A stretch of DNA of 63,354 bases from Bacteroidota bacterium (GTDB taxonomy: Bacteria > Bacteroidota > Bacteroidia > Flavobacteriales > Weeksellaceae), in assembly GCA_023399595.1 (NCBI GenBank), contig JAEWOR010000005.1, forward strand, positions 1 through 63,354, in the 5' to 3' direction. The notes beneath the pieces are model-generated. The model had not been told where the DNA came from and made no database searches. It saw only the letters and a list, made by a program, of their open reading frames with translations. The number at the start of each line of letters is the position of its first letter. Within the stretch, counting starts at the first letter, position 1. Position numbers and translations under genes: made by a program. Positions 33,835 through 42,276 of this stretch are shown piece by piece.

Positions 33835-33842
33835 ATCGTATA

Positions 33843-33869
33843 AAAAAAACCTTCCAGAAATGGAAGGTT
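33843..33869 (-). terminator. Terminator of gap
   Basis: On the minus strand AACCTTCCA pairs with TGGAAGGTT around TTTC and runs into a tract of eight T residues, 24 bases after the gap stop codon. Confidence 0.9.
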
Positions 33870-33892
33870 CTTTTATAATTTAAGGTTTTGTC

Positions 33893-34897
33893 TTACAAAG
33901 AAGCAGAATGAACTAACATATCTACTAATTTATTAGAATAACCAGTTTCGTTATCATACCAAGAAACTAATTTTACGAAGTTTGGAGAAAGCATAATACC
34001 TGCATCTTTATCAAATACAGAAGTTTTCTTTTCACCAACAAAATCTTGAGAAACTACAGCATCTTCAGTATAACCAAGGATTCCTTTCAATGGACCTTCG
34101 GAAGCAGTTTTAATAGTTGCACAAATCTCATCGTAAGAAGTAGCTTTTTCTAATCTTACAGTTAAGTCAACTACAGAAACATCAGCAGTTGGTACTCTGA
34201 AAGACATACCTGTTAATTTACCATTCAAAGAAGGGATTACTTTTCCTACAGCTTTAGCAGCACCAGTAGAAGAAGGGATGATGTTGTTCAAAGCAGAACG
34301 TCCACCTCTCCAGTCTTTCATAGAAGGACCATCAACAGTTTTTTGAGTTGCAGTTGCAGCGTGAACGGTAGTCATTAAACCTTCAACGATTCCGAAGTTA
34401 TCGTGGATAACTTTAGCTAAAGGAGCTAAACAGTTAGTTGTACAAGAAGCGTTAGAAAGAATTTTAATATCGTCTGTCAATTCGTTGTGGTTAACACCCA
34501 TTACGAACATTGGAGTGTCATCTTTTGGTGGAGCAGAAAGGATAACTTTTTTAGCACCAGCGTTAATGTGAGCTTGAGCAGTTTCTTTTGACAAGAAAAG
34601 ACCTGTTGATTCTACGATATATTCAGCACCAACTTCATTCCATTTAAGATTGTTAGGATCTCTTTCTGCAGTAATTCTAATTCTGTTTCCGTTTACTACA
34701 AGGTCGTTACCTTCTACAGAGATTTCACCTTTAAATTCTCCGTGTACAGAATCGTATTTCAACATGTAAGCCATGTATTCTGCATTAATTAGGTCGTTGA
34801 TTCCAACTACTTCAATATTGTTTCTTTCTGTCATTGCTCTAAACACAAGACGTCCAATTCTACCAAAACCGTTGATACCTACTTTAATCTTTGACAT
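33893..34897 (-). CDS. gap: Glyceraldehyde-3-phosphate dehydrogenase, type I
   Basis: GAPDH oxidises glyceraldehyde-3-phosphate to 1,3-bisphosphoglycerate with NAD. The 334-residue protein has GINGFGRIGRLVFRAM at the N-terminus and the catalytic Cys in LSNASCTTNCLAPLAK. It ends with SWYDNETGYSNKLVDM. It follows pfkA by 68 bases on the same strand, so two glycolytic enzymes are grouped and possibly co-transcribed. A strong terminator follows. Confidence 0.97.
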   Translation of the reverse strand: MSKIKVGINGFGRIGRLVFRAMTERNNIEVVGINDLINAEYMAYMLKYDSVHGEFKGEISVEGNDLVVNGNRIRITAERDPNNLKWNEVGAEYIVESTGLFLSKETAQAHINAGAKKVILSAPPKDDTPMFVMGVNHNELTDDIKILSNASCTTNCLAPLAKVIHDNFGIVEGLMTTVHAATATQKTVDGPSMKDWRGGRSALNNIIPSSTGAAKAVGKVIPSLNGKLTGMSFRVPTADVSVVDLTVRLEKATSYDEICATIKTASEGPLKGILGYTEDAVVSQDFVGEKKTSVFDKDAGIMLSPNFVKLVSWYDNETGYSNKLVDMLVHSASL

Positions 34898-34965
34898 AAT
34901 AGTACTTTTTGTTAAATTATTATTTTATTATTAGTATTTAAATTATATAAATTTTCTATCTTAAT

Positions 34966-35952
34966 TTACATGGATAAAATTTCCGAGATGGCTAATAAAT
35001 CTTTATTAATATCATTGTGTTTCTTAATGGCTTCTTCAATAGAAGTAAATACCAATTGATTGGATCTAATACCTGCCATTACATTGTCTTTTCCATCCAT
35101 AAGTCCTATTACAGCGCCATAACCTAATCTACTTGCTAAAACTCTGTCTGCACAACTAGGTGAACCACCTCTTTGAATGTGTCCTAAAACCGCCACACGA
35201 ATATCAAAATCTGGGAATTCTTTTTTTGTTTTTTCGGAGATTTCAAAAACATTCCCAAGATCTTCTCCTTCAGCAATTACTACAATACTTGAAGATTTTC
35301 CGACTTCTTTTGCCTTTTTAAAAGTTTCGAAGAGCTCAGTTAAAGAATCTTTACGTTCTGGAATCAAAATATCCAATGCTCCAGAAGCAATTCCGCTGTT
35401 TAAGGCTATAAAACCAGCATCACGCCCCATTACCTCCACAAAGAAAACTCTGTTGTGGGAAGTGGCCGTGTCTCGAATTTTATCAATGGCTTCCATTGCG
35501 GTATTCAGAGCAGTATCGTAACCAATGGTGTTATCGGTTCCAAAAATATCGTTATCAATAGTTCCAGGAACGCCAATTACTTTGATACCAAATTCTTCAT
35601 AAAAAACCTTTGCTCCAGTAAAAGTTCCATCGCCACCAATACAAACAAGTGCATCAATATTATGTTTTACACATGTTTCGTAAGCCTTTTGACGGCCTTC
35701 TTTCGTTCTAAATTCTTGAGATCTTGCGGATTTTAGTACAGTTCCTCCTTGATTAATAATATTTTTTACGGAACGAGGTCCCATTTTTATAATATCATCA
35801 TGAACGAGACCGGAGAATCCTTCACGGATTCCGTAGCAAGTAATATTGAAGTGGTTAGCTGTCCTTACAACTGCTCTTAAAGCAGCATTCATTCCGGGGG
35901 AATCTCCTCCAGAAGTAAGTACGGCAATGGTTTTTACAGCGTTTCCTTCCAT
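34966..35952 (-). CDS. pfkA: 6-phosphofructokinase
   Basis: PfkA phosphorylates fructose-6-phosphate to the 1,6-bisphosphate with ATP. The 328-residue protein shows LTSGGDSPGMNAALRAVVR, the ATP-binding IGGDGTFTGA, the catalytic GTIDNDIFGTD and HIQRGGSPSCADRVLAS. The GGDG signature fits ATP-dependent rather than PPi-dependent enzymes. A TAAATTTG promoter box precedes it and gap follows. Confidence 0.96.
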   Translation of the reverse strand: MEGNAVKTIAVLTSGGDSPGMNAALRAVVRTANHFNITCYGIREGFSGLVHDDIIKMGPRSVKNIINQGGTVLKSARSQEFRTKEGRQKAYETCVKHNIDALVCIGGDGTFTGAKVFYEEFGIKVIGVPGTIDNDIFGTDNTIGYDTALNTAMEAIDKIRDTATSHNRVFFVEVMGRDAGFIALNSGIASGALDILIPERKDSLTELFETFKKAKEVGKSSSIVVIAEGEDLGNVFEISEKTKKEFPDFDIRVAVLGHIQRGGSPSCADRVLASRLGYGAVIGLMDGKDNVMAGIRSNQLVFTSIEEAIKKHNDINKDLLAISEILSM

Positions 35953-35970
35953 TCAAAAAAAAATCGTTTA

Positions 35971-35978
35971 CAAATTTA
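35971..35978 (-). promoter_or_regulatory. Bacteroidota -7 promoter box for pfkA
   Basis: The minus strand reads TAAATTTG, 18 bases 5' of the pfkA start codon. Confidence 0.55.
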
Positions 35979-36044
35979 CGAAAACAAGTTCATATTTTTA
36001 CATGATTATTAACATATCCTCTTTTTTTCATGTTAAGATGGAAA

Positions 36045-36911
36045 TTAAAAGCTCCTAAAATTAGTAGGTTGGAAAAAATATCTTGCTGTTTTAGTTTCTG
36101 AATCACTCGTATTTAATTCGTACCAAGGTGAAATTTTTGGATGGAAAGGATTTGATAAAATATGAATGGATTGCGCAGGAGTAAAACCTTCTCCTAAAAG
36201 AAAAAGTTTTTTGCCTTTTTTGTTTTGAGCAACTCCTGCAATAAATACAATATGACCAGGACTCCCAGGAGTTATGAGTATGTCTCCTGTTTTTAAATTT
36301 TTGGTTTCAATTACGGGTTTTGTTTCATACTGATTTAATGAGATAGTTCCTGCATAAGTGAAAATTAAGTCCAAATAATTTCTAAAATTTTGATAAGAAT
36401 CATCATAATTACTTGTTTTTCTATAACTTACAGAATTTCCGTTCACAAAAGCTCGTTTTCCATTTTTATAATCATTCCATGAGAGTAAATCTCCGCTAGT
36501 AAAATGAAATTTGATATCATCAAACCTTTTATTTTTATATAAATATTCGGCTTTAAGTCTAATAATGGCATCTGCACATTGTTGTAAATCTGTGGATCCT
36601 GTATCTATATCGAAAACGGCTTCATGTAAATTTTGGGTAGCAATAGGCTTGTTATCATATTTTAAAATTGGGCTTCCATAAGTTTTCAAGTTGAAATTTT
36701 CAATAAAATATCCGAAAGAATGAGGTTTTTCTTCAACCCATTCAAAATTTTTGGGTGGAGAGAATCTTGTTTTAATGGTGTTAGCATTTTTTGAAATTAA
36801 CCTTATTTGATCTTCTTTAGCTAGAGAAATATCTGTTGTTTGGTTTTCAACTTTTTTGTCGCAACTATAAATAATGCCAATGAGAAAGAGTATTGTGATA
36901 CAATGTTTCAT
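36045..36911 (-). CDS. DUF4846 lipoprotein
   Basis: The 288-residue protein has a lipoprotein signal ending in IGIIYSC. The rest matches DUF4846: FEWVEEKPHSFGYFIENFNL, LQQCADAIIRLKAEYLY with a conserved Cys, GSPGHIVFIAG with a conserved His, and GEGFTPAQSIHILSNP. The Cys/His layout resembles NlpC/P60-type cysteine hydrolases, so an envelope hydrolase is a fair guess without proof. It is monocistronic and divergent from HMG-CoA reductase. Confidence 0.8.
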   Translation of the reverse strand: MKHCITILFLIGIIYSCDKKVENQTTDISLAKEDQIRLISKNANTIKTRFSPPKNFEWVEEKPHSFGYFIENFNLKTYGSPILKYDNKPIATQNLHEAVFDIDTGSTDLQQCADAIIRLKAEYLYKNKRFDDIKFHFTSGDLLSWNDYKNGKRAFVNGNSVSYRKTSNYDDSYQNFRNYLDLIFTYAGTISLNQYETKPVIETKNLKTGDILITPGSPGHIVFIAGVAQNKKGKKLFLLGEGFTPAQSIHILSNPFHPKISPWYELNTSDSETKTARYFFQPTNFRSF

Positions 36912-36990
36912 CCAACAATTTTTTTTCTAAAATACAAAGAATGATGATACATATCTTAATTGTTGATCTGTTTTTAGTCCTCAAATTTCC

Positions 36991-36998
36991 TATATTTG
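36991..36998 (+). promoter_or_regulatory. Bacteroidota -7 promoter box for HMG-CoA reductase
   Basis: TATATTTG matches TAnnTTTG and lies 18 bases before the ATG at 37017. An ATT start at 36996 would lie within this box and is therefore rejected. Confidence 0.55.
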
Positions 36999-37016
36999 AA
37001 ATTCAAATTTCGAATT

Positions 37017-38345
37017 ATGAACCACCAACCCGTTGAAGGATTTTCAAAACTTAGCAAACAAAGAAAAATAGATTGGCTTATTAGCGAATATCTGTCTAAT
37101 GATAGAAGCTACGAGCAAATCTTACAACAATATTGGAACAACAATGCCGATTTACAAAAACTGCATGAAGAGTTCTCGGAAAACACCATTTCCAATTTCT
37201 ATATGCCTTATGGAATTGCTCCCAACTTTTTAATTGATGGAAAACTTTTGGCTTTACCAATGGCCGTTGAGGAAAGTTCTGTGGTAGCGGCAGCTTCTAA
37301 AGCAGCGAAGTTTTGGTTGGATAAAGGAGGTTTTACCACAACCATTATTAATACTAAAAAATTAGGTCACACTCATTTTATATTGAATGTAGAACCTCAT
37401 AAATTGCAACATTTCTTCAATTTTAAATTGAAAAAAAGATTGTTTGAAGCCACAGAAAGCATTACGGCAAACATGAGAAATCGTGGTGGTGGAATTCTAA
37501 ATATCCGTTTGATAGACAAAACCGAGGAACTGGAAAATTATTTTCAGATAAAAGCGAGTTTTGATACGGTGGATTCTATGGGGGCGAACTTTATTAATTC
37601 TTGTTTGGAGCAGTTTGGGAAAACTTTAAAAGAGGAAGTTGCTCTTGAAGAAGATTTCACGCAGGAAGAAAAAGATTCTTTGCAAATTGTAATGAATATT
37701 TTATCCAACTATACTCCTGAATGTATTGTAAGAGCTGAGGTTTCTTGTCCCATTGCGGATTTAAAAGACGATAGCGGTATTTCTAATGAAGAATTTGCAT
37801 CAAAATTTAAACAAGCTGTAACTATTGCAGAGATAGAACCTTACAGAGCAACAACTCACAATAAAGGAATTATGAACGGTGTAGACGCTGTAGTGATTGC
37901 TACAGGAAATGATTTCCGTGCTACAGAGGCTTGTGCGCATGCTTATGCATCAAGAAATGGTAAATATTCGTCATTAACGCATTGTACAACCGATAACGGA
38001 ATTTTCAGATTTTGGATTGATCTTCCAATTTCTGTGGGAGTTGTAGGAGGTTTAACGAATCTTCATCCTTTAGTGAAATTCTCTTTGGCGTTGCTTGGAA
38101 AACCTTCTGCTCAGGAATTGATGAGTATTTTGGCGGTTTCTGGTTTGGCGCAAAACTTTGGAGCTTTACGTTCTTTGGTAACTACGGGAATTCAGAAAGG
38201 ACATATGAAAATGCATTTGTTCAATATTTTGAATCAGTTTGGAGCTACAGAGGAAGAAAAACAACATTTTGTGACTTATTTCAAAGATAAAACAGTAAGC
38301 CACCACGAAGTAATTGCCGAATTGAACAAATTAAGATCAAAATAA
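37017..38345 (+). CDS. Hydroxymethylglutaryl-CoA reductase, degradative (class II) type
   Basis: The 442-residue enzyme interconverts HMG-CoA and mevalonate. It is of the class II form, with FYMPYGIAPNFLIDGKLLAL and PMAVEESSVVAAASKAAKFW (the latter containing the catalytic Glu). Further on are the DAVVIATGNDFRATEACAHA stretch and GGLTNLHPLVKFSL, with a catalytic His near the C-terminus (VSHHEV). Flavobacteria make isoprenoids by the mevalonate pathway, and their single reductase is of this class, so a biosynthetic role is likely despite the family name. It is followed closely by small membrane protein genes. Confidence 0.92.
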   Translation: MNHQPVEGFSKLSKQRKIDWLISEYLSNDRSYEQILQQYWNNNADLQKLHEEFSENTISNFYMPYGIAPNFLIDGKLLALPMAVEESSVVAAASKAAKFWLDKGGFTTTIINTKKLGHTHFILNVEPHKLQHFFNFKLKKRLFEATESITANMRNRGGGILNIRLIDKTEELENYFQIKASFDTVDSMGANFINSCLEQFGKTLKEEVALEEDFTQEEKDSLQIVMNILSNYTPECIVRAEVSCPIADLKDDSGISNEEFASKFKQAVTIAEIEPYRATTHNKGIMNGVDAVVIATGNDFRATEACAHAYASRNGKYSSLTHCTTDNGIFRFWIDLPISVGVVGGLTNLHPLVKFSLALLGKPSAQELMSILAVSGLAQNFGALRSLVTTGIQKGHMKMHLFNILNQFGATEEEKQHFVTYFKDKTVSHHEVIAELNKLRSK

Positions 38346-38347
38346 AA

Positions 38348-38521
38348 ATGCAGTATATTCAATATATTCTTCCTATTATATTTCTTGTCTTAGGAATAGT
38401 AATACAAACCAGTAAAGATCCACGTTGGGCGTCTTCCAAAAAAATGGGTAAAGTGCTTATTGTTTTAGGAATAATAACACTTATTGCAAGATTGGTATTG
38501 TATTTTGCAGTTTCTAAATAA
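38348..38521 (+). CDS. Small two-helix membrane protein (57 residues)
   Basis: An ATG two bases after the HMG-CoA reductase stop opens a 57-codon frame ending in TAA. The product starts MQYIQYILPIIFLVLGI, has a short basic loop (SKDPRWASSKKMGK) and a second hydrophobic helix (VLIVLGIITLIARLVLYF). The tight spacing, good frame and membrane pattern support a real gene in the same transcript. Function is unknown. Confidence 0.65.
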   Translation: MQYIQYILPIIFLVLGIVIQTSKDPRWASSKKMGKVLIVLGIITLIARLVLYFAVSK

Positions 38522-38548
38522 TTAAAAATAAAGTATTAAAATATATAC

Positions 38549-38935
38549 ATGAAAACATTAACATTAGTAATAGGAGCTGTTTATGGGCTTTTGTCAGTAG
38601 TTTTAGGAGCTTTTGGAGCACACGCCTTCAAAAAAATACTTTCTGTGGAAAGATTAGAAAGTTTTGAAACAGGTGTTCGTTATCAAATGTACGCCGCTTT
38701 TTTCCTTTTAATTGTTGGTTATATTTTAAAATTCGATACCAGTTCTGAGAAATGGATTTCTTGGTTGATGATTTTAGGAACCATTTTATTTTCCGTAAGC
38801 ATCTATTTCTTAAGTTTCCAAGATTATTGGGGTGTGAATTTAAAATTCCTAGGTCCTATAACTCCACTTGGAGGTTTTTTAATGATTGTTTCTTGGGGAA
38901 TATTGATTTTCCATTTCGCGAAAACTAAGTTTTAA
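38549..38935 (+). CDS. DUF423 (YgdD/TMEM256-like) membrane protein
   Basis: The 128-residue protein has four membrane segments and the DUF423 signature: GAFGAHAFKKILS near residue 20, YQMYAAFFLLIVGY and ITPLGGFLMIVSWG. Members of this family are widespread and functionally uncharacterised. It is in line with the HMG-CoA reductase gene and is followed at once by a small secreted protein gene. Confidence 0.88.
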   Translation: MKTLTLVIGAVYGLLSVVLGAFGAHAFKKILSVERLESFETGVRYQMYAAFFLLIVGYILKFDTSSEKWISWLMILGTILFSVSIYFLSFQDYWGVNLKFLGPITPLGGFLMIVSWGILIFHFAKTKF

Positions 38936-38936
38936 T

Positions 38937-39323
38937 TTGAAGATTTTATTATTTCTCTTTTTTTTAGTTTCCACAAACGCGTTTTCTCAATCTTTATCGG
39001 TTGAAAAGCTTTCAACATGTCTTCTTTCTAAATGTGATGAAAAAAAACTTTTTGCTGAACATCAATTTAAAGAAGTTTATAGTGGACCCAGAAAAATGGG
39101 AGGTTATCTTTCACTTTTTCAAAACAAAGTTCAAAAAGAATATCTATTTTCTTATTCGGATAAAAATCATCAAATAACACAGTTTATTTATTATCTACCC
39201 ACAAAAAAGGAATACGATAAGATGAGTAAACAGTCTGTAAAAGGCATTAAAGTAGATAGAAAAGGCAGAGTTGAATATGAAGATGGCAAAAAATATTATC
39301 AAGTAAGCATTAGTATTGACTAA
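38937..39323 (+). CDS. Small secreted protein, function unknown
   Basis: The 128-residue product begins with a signal peptide (MKILLFLFFLVSTNAFSQS) and continues as a polar mixed alpha/beta protein. The only suitable start is a TTG one base after the DUF423 stop codon, which argues for translational coupling. No family is recognised. Confidence 0.6.
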   Translation: MKILLFLFFLVSTNAFSQSLSVEKLSTCLLSKCDEKKLFAEHQFKEVYSGPRKMGGYLSLFQNKVQKEYLFSYSDKNHQITQFIYYLPTKKEYDKMSKQSVKGIKVDRKGRVEYEDGKKYYQVSISID

Positions 39324-39384
39324 AACATAGATTTAGTATTTAATTTTCAAATTCACATTTTCGCAATAATTCAATCCTTTTTAC

Positions 39385-39392
39385 TATTTTTG
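39385..39392 (+). promoter_or_regulatory. Bacteroidota -7 promoter box for sucC
   Basis: TATTTTTG matches TAnnTTTG and lies 40 bases 5' of the sucC start. Confidence 0.5.
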
Positions 39393-39431
39393 TAAACCTT
39401 AAAATTTTAAAACAAATAATTAATAAATATT

Positions 39432-40625
39432 ATGAATCTTCACGAGTATCAATCAAAAGAGATTTTAGCAAAATATGGTGTAGCAATACAACGTGGTTTT
39501 GTAGCTAACAATGTGGATGAAGCTGTTGCAGCTGCTGAAAAATTAACTGCTGAAACGGGAGCACAAGGTTGGGTAGTAAAAGCACAAATCCATGCAGGTG
39601 GACGTGGAAAAGGTGGTGGTGTTAAGTTTTCTCCAAACATGGATAAACTTAAAGAAAATGCTTCCAACATTATCGGAATGCAATTAATTACCCCTCAAAC
39701 ATCTGCTGAAGGTAAAAAAGTAAACGCTGTTTTGGTTGCAGAAGATGTATATTATCCTGGTGAAACAGAAACTAAAGAATTCTATGTGTCTATTCTTTTA
39801 GACAGAGCTTTAGGACAAAATACAGTAGTATATTCTACTGAAGGAGGTATGGATATTGAGCACGTTGCTGAGGTAACTCCACACCTTATTCATAAAGAAG
39901 TTATTGATGCTACTTTAGGTCTTCAAGGTTTCCAAGCTAGAAAAATTGCTTTCAACCTAGGTCTTGAAGGAAACGCTTTCAAAGAATTTACAAAATTCAT
40001 CACTAGTCTTTATAATGCTTATATTGGAATTGATGCTTCATTATTCGAAATCAACCCAGTATTAAAAACTTCAGATAACAAAATTATCGCTGTAGATGCT
40101 AAAGTAACTTTAGATGATAACTCATTGTTCCGTCATAAAGATTTAGCTGAACTTAGAGATACAAGAGAAGAAGATCCATTAGATGTTGAAGCTGGTGAAG
40201 CTGGTCTTAACTTCGTAAAACTAGATGGTAACGTTGCTTGTATGGTAAACGGAGCTGGTCTTGCAATGGCAACTATGGATATTATTAAGTTATCTGGTGG
40301 TAACCCTGCAAACTTCCTAGACGTAGGAGGAACTGCTGATGCACAAAGAGTACAAACAGCTTTCGGAATTATCTTGAGAGATCCTAACGTAAAAGCTATT
40401 CTTATTAATATCTTCGGAGGTATCGTAAGATGTGATAGAGTTGCTCAAGGTGTTGTTGACGCTTATAAAGCAATGGGAAGCCTTCCTGTTCCATTGATCG
40501 TAAGGTTACAAGGAACTAACGCTGTTGAAGCTAAAAAATTAATTGACGAGTCTGGTCTTCCAGTACATTCTGCAATTACTTTGGAAGAAGCTGCTAACAA
40601 AGTAAAAGAAGTTTTAGCTCACTAA
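39432..40625 (+). CDS. sucC: ADP-forming succinate--CoA ligase subunit beta
   Basis: SucC is the nucleotide-binding subunit of succinyl-CoA synthetase, which makes ATP or GTP from succinyl-CoA in the TCA cycle. The 397-residue ATP-grasp protein opens NLHEYQSKEILAKYGV and has AQIHAGGRGKGGGVKF. It ends with the CoA ligase domain (NIFGGIVRCDRVAQGVVDA, VRLQGTNAVEAKKL). The alpha subunit gene sucD is not adjacent, and a terminator follows directly. The two are often separate in Bacteroidota. Confidence 0.96.
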   Translation: MNLHEYQSKEILAKYGVAIQRGFVANNVDEAVAAAEKLTAETGAQGWVVKAQIHAGGRGKGGGVKFSPNMDKLKENASNIIGMQLITPQTSAEGKKVNAVLVAEDVYYPGETETKEFYVSILLDRALGQNTVVYSTEGGMDIEHVAEVTPHLIHKEVIDATLGLQGFQARKIAFNLGLEGNAFKEFTKFITSLYNAYIGIDASLFEINPVLKTSDNKIIAVDAKVTLDDNSLFRHKDLAELRDTREEDPLDVEAGEAGLNFVKLDGNVACMVNGAGLAMATMDIIKLSGGNPANFLDVGGTADAQRVQTAFGIILRDPNVKAILINIFGGIVRCDRVAQGVVDAYKAMGSLPVPLIVRLQGTNAVEAKKLIDESGLPVHSAITLEEAANKVKEVLAH

Positions 40626-40648
40626 GACTTAAAACATAGTAATAGAAA

Positions 40649-40676
40649 AGAACGCCGTAATTGGCGTTCTTTTTTT
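40649..40676 (+). terminator. Terminator of sucC
   Basis: AGAACGCC pairs with GGCGTTCT around GTAATT and is followed by a T-tract, 23 bases after the sucC stop. Confidence 0.92.
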
Positions 40677-40728
40677 ATTTTCAAATCTAATTTCTAGATA
40701 TTTTTAGAAGAAATTTCAGATTTACTTT

Positions 40729-41016
40729 TTATTTTAGAAGTACAAGTTGAGATTTTTCTTCAGCATTAAGCCAATGTTTTACATCAGGTGTTATTAAAAT
40801 ATAATCCCCTTGTTTTAATGTAATTTGCTTTTTGTTTTCATCTTCATAAGAAACCACTCCTGACACACAAAGAAGAAGTGCAGATGTTTTAGTGATGTGT
40901 TCTTTTAAAGTGCCATTCTTTTCTAATTGTATAGCCGTGGCAGTTCCCACTTCCCCTTTAAATAATGAGGTCGCAGAAACTTCCTTTGTCTGTTGGTGTA
41001 ATTCTTCTATATTCAT
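40729..41016 (-). CDS. Cupin domain protein
   Basis: The 95-residue protein is a single small beta-barrel of the cupin type (GVVSYEDENKKQITLKQGDY, then ILITPDVKHWLNAEEKSQLV). Only one candidate metal His is obvious, so metal binding and catalysis are uncertain. Its ATG overlaps the stop of the preceding 51-residue gene in ATGA, making it the last of three coupled genes. Confidence 0.8.
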   Translation of the reverse strand: MNIEELHQQTKEVSATSLFKGEVGTATAIQLEKNGTLKEHITKTSALLLCVSGVVSYEDENKKQITLKQGDYILITPDVKHWLNAEEKSQLVLLK

Positions 41017-41168
41017 TGGAAGTATTTGTGATATTGTTGATACGAATGTTGCAGATCTAAAACCATTTTATTTGCTTTTGTTGCTTCAGTTTCATTTTCT
41101 AGAGTTTTAACGTTTTCTAGGTGAGGGTGTAGCCATTTGTGTAATTCATCGTGGCTTTTACCATTCAT
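41013..41168 (-). CDS. Small protein (51 residues) translationally coupled on both sides
   Basis: An ATG at 41168 overlaps the stop of the lipoprotein gene (ATGA). The frame ends in a TGA overlapping the ATG of the cupin gene, again as ATGA. The product begins MNGKSHDELHKWLHPHLENV, continues with charged helix-forming sequence and ends SYQQYHKYFQ. It is His-rich. The double 4-base overlap is strong evidence for a real gene. Function is unknown; metal-related handling could fit the histidines and the His/Glu-rich upstream lipoprotein. Confidence 0.7.
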   Translation of the reverse strand: MNGKSHDELHKWLHPHLENVKTLENETEATKANKMVLDLQHSYQQYHKYFQ

Positions 41169-41443
41169 TGGCAACTTTTTACAAGTTGTTCGTTTTGTTT
41201 ATTCAAGTCTTGAGCTAGAGCTTTATAATCGGTCTGATTATTTTGGATGTATGCGTTTATCAATTTTTCGCCTTTCGATACAAAAGGTTTCATTTCTTCA
41301 TTCACAATCCATTTTTCGTTATTGTTCAGTTCAATAGCATTAGCATTTTCATCTTGATGATGTTCTGCATGTATGTTTGTTTCTTGTTGAGCTGTTTGTT
41401 TTTCTGAAGAATTATTACAACTCCATAAAAAGAGAAGACTCAT
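41165..41443 (-). CDS. Small lipoprotein with apparent frameshift at its start
   Basis: The frame encodes a lipobox (LLFLWSC) and a polar, His/Glu-rich mature part (NIHAEHHQDENANAIEL) of about 80 residues with helical character. The usable ATG leaves only eight residues before the lipobox Cys and no basic n-region. An ATG at 41466 is followed by six A residues then TAA. One more A would give MKKITVFVMSLLFLWSC, a normal lipoprotein signal, so the true start is probably lost through a homopolymer deletion or read error. It is first in the lipoprotein / 51-residue / cupin operon. Confidence 0.65.
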   Translation of the reverse strand: MSLLFLWSCNNSSEKQTAQQETNIHAEHHQDENANAIELNNNEKWIVNEEMKPFVSKGEKLINAYIQNNQTDYKALAQDLNKQNEQLVKSCQ

Positions 41444-41543
41444 TACAAAAACAGTTATTTTTTCATGTCTTTAATTTTTAATTCGTAATTCTAATTATTT
41501 ATTTTGTTCGACTTAAGTATTTTTAAATTGATGTTTTTTAAAA

Positions 41544-42040
41544 TTATACCGCGTCAAATTCTTTTGGATAAATAAAGGTTCCTGTAATATTTTTCAAGCC
41601 ATCATTAACTAATTCTAACGCTATAAAAACATTAGATGGAACGTCATAAGAAGTTTTAATATTCCAATTTTCGGCAGGTTTAAATCCAATTTTTGGGTAA
41701 TAATATTCATGTCCCAATATAATGATAGATTTGTAACCTAAGTTTTCGCCAATTTCTTTTTTTGCCATTTAGGTTTTACAGATATGGGAGCAAGGACCAA
41801 ACTCTCATTCAGATTGCCTTTTTCATCTTGTATGTTAATCTTAGTAAATAAAATATGACTCACAATTTCATTGTCATTAATGACAACTATTGAAAGTTGA
41901 GGAATAAAAATATCAGCATTTTTTCTTAAGGCATCAATTAATTTTAATTCGTTGTTTTCATTGAATGTAAGTGTGTTAAGTTCAAAAACCTCTTTAAAGT
42001 CATTTGGCGTTTCCTGTCTTAAAATTATTTGTTGTGTCAT
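41544..42040 (-). pseudogene. GNAT acetyltransferase, frameshifted with internal deletion
   Basis: The 5' frame (42040-41738) encodes the N-terminal half of a YhbS-like GNAT enzyme (ILRQETPNDFKEVFELNTL; ESLVLAPISVKPKWQKK). The 3' frame (to 41544) encodes its second half (LGYKSIIILGHEYYYPKIGF). The junction is a run of seven A residues, and eight would join the frames as KWQKKEIGENLGYKS. Even then, about 12 residues of the acetyl-CoA-binding GxG loop and following helix seem absent. Both defects hit the cofactor site, so the gene is probably dead. Confidence 0.8.
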
Positions 42041-42276
42041 CTTATTTTTGTTTCAGATTCAAAATTTTAATGGTTTAAGCTTTGTGTTGGTGGTGGGAAA
42101 TTTAAGATGAAAATTTATTTTGCACTCGCTATAACATAAACTGTTCACTAATTTCTAAATTATGAAAAAAATATAAATGGCTTGTTTCAATAAAGAATTT
42201 CTGACTTTAAATTTAAGATTTAATCGGTTTTAAAGAGATTTTAGAATTATATTTCCCCAAAATCTTTGTTGTTTTT
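42041..42276. other. Intergenic stretch without visible gene
   Basis: No gene or clear hairpin was seen. It contains the A/T-rich region 5' of the second alkyltransferase-like frame. Confidence 0.35.
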
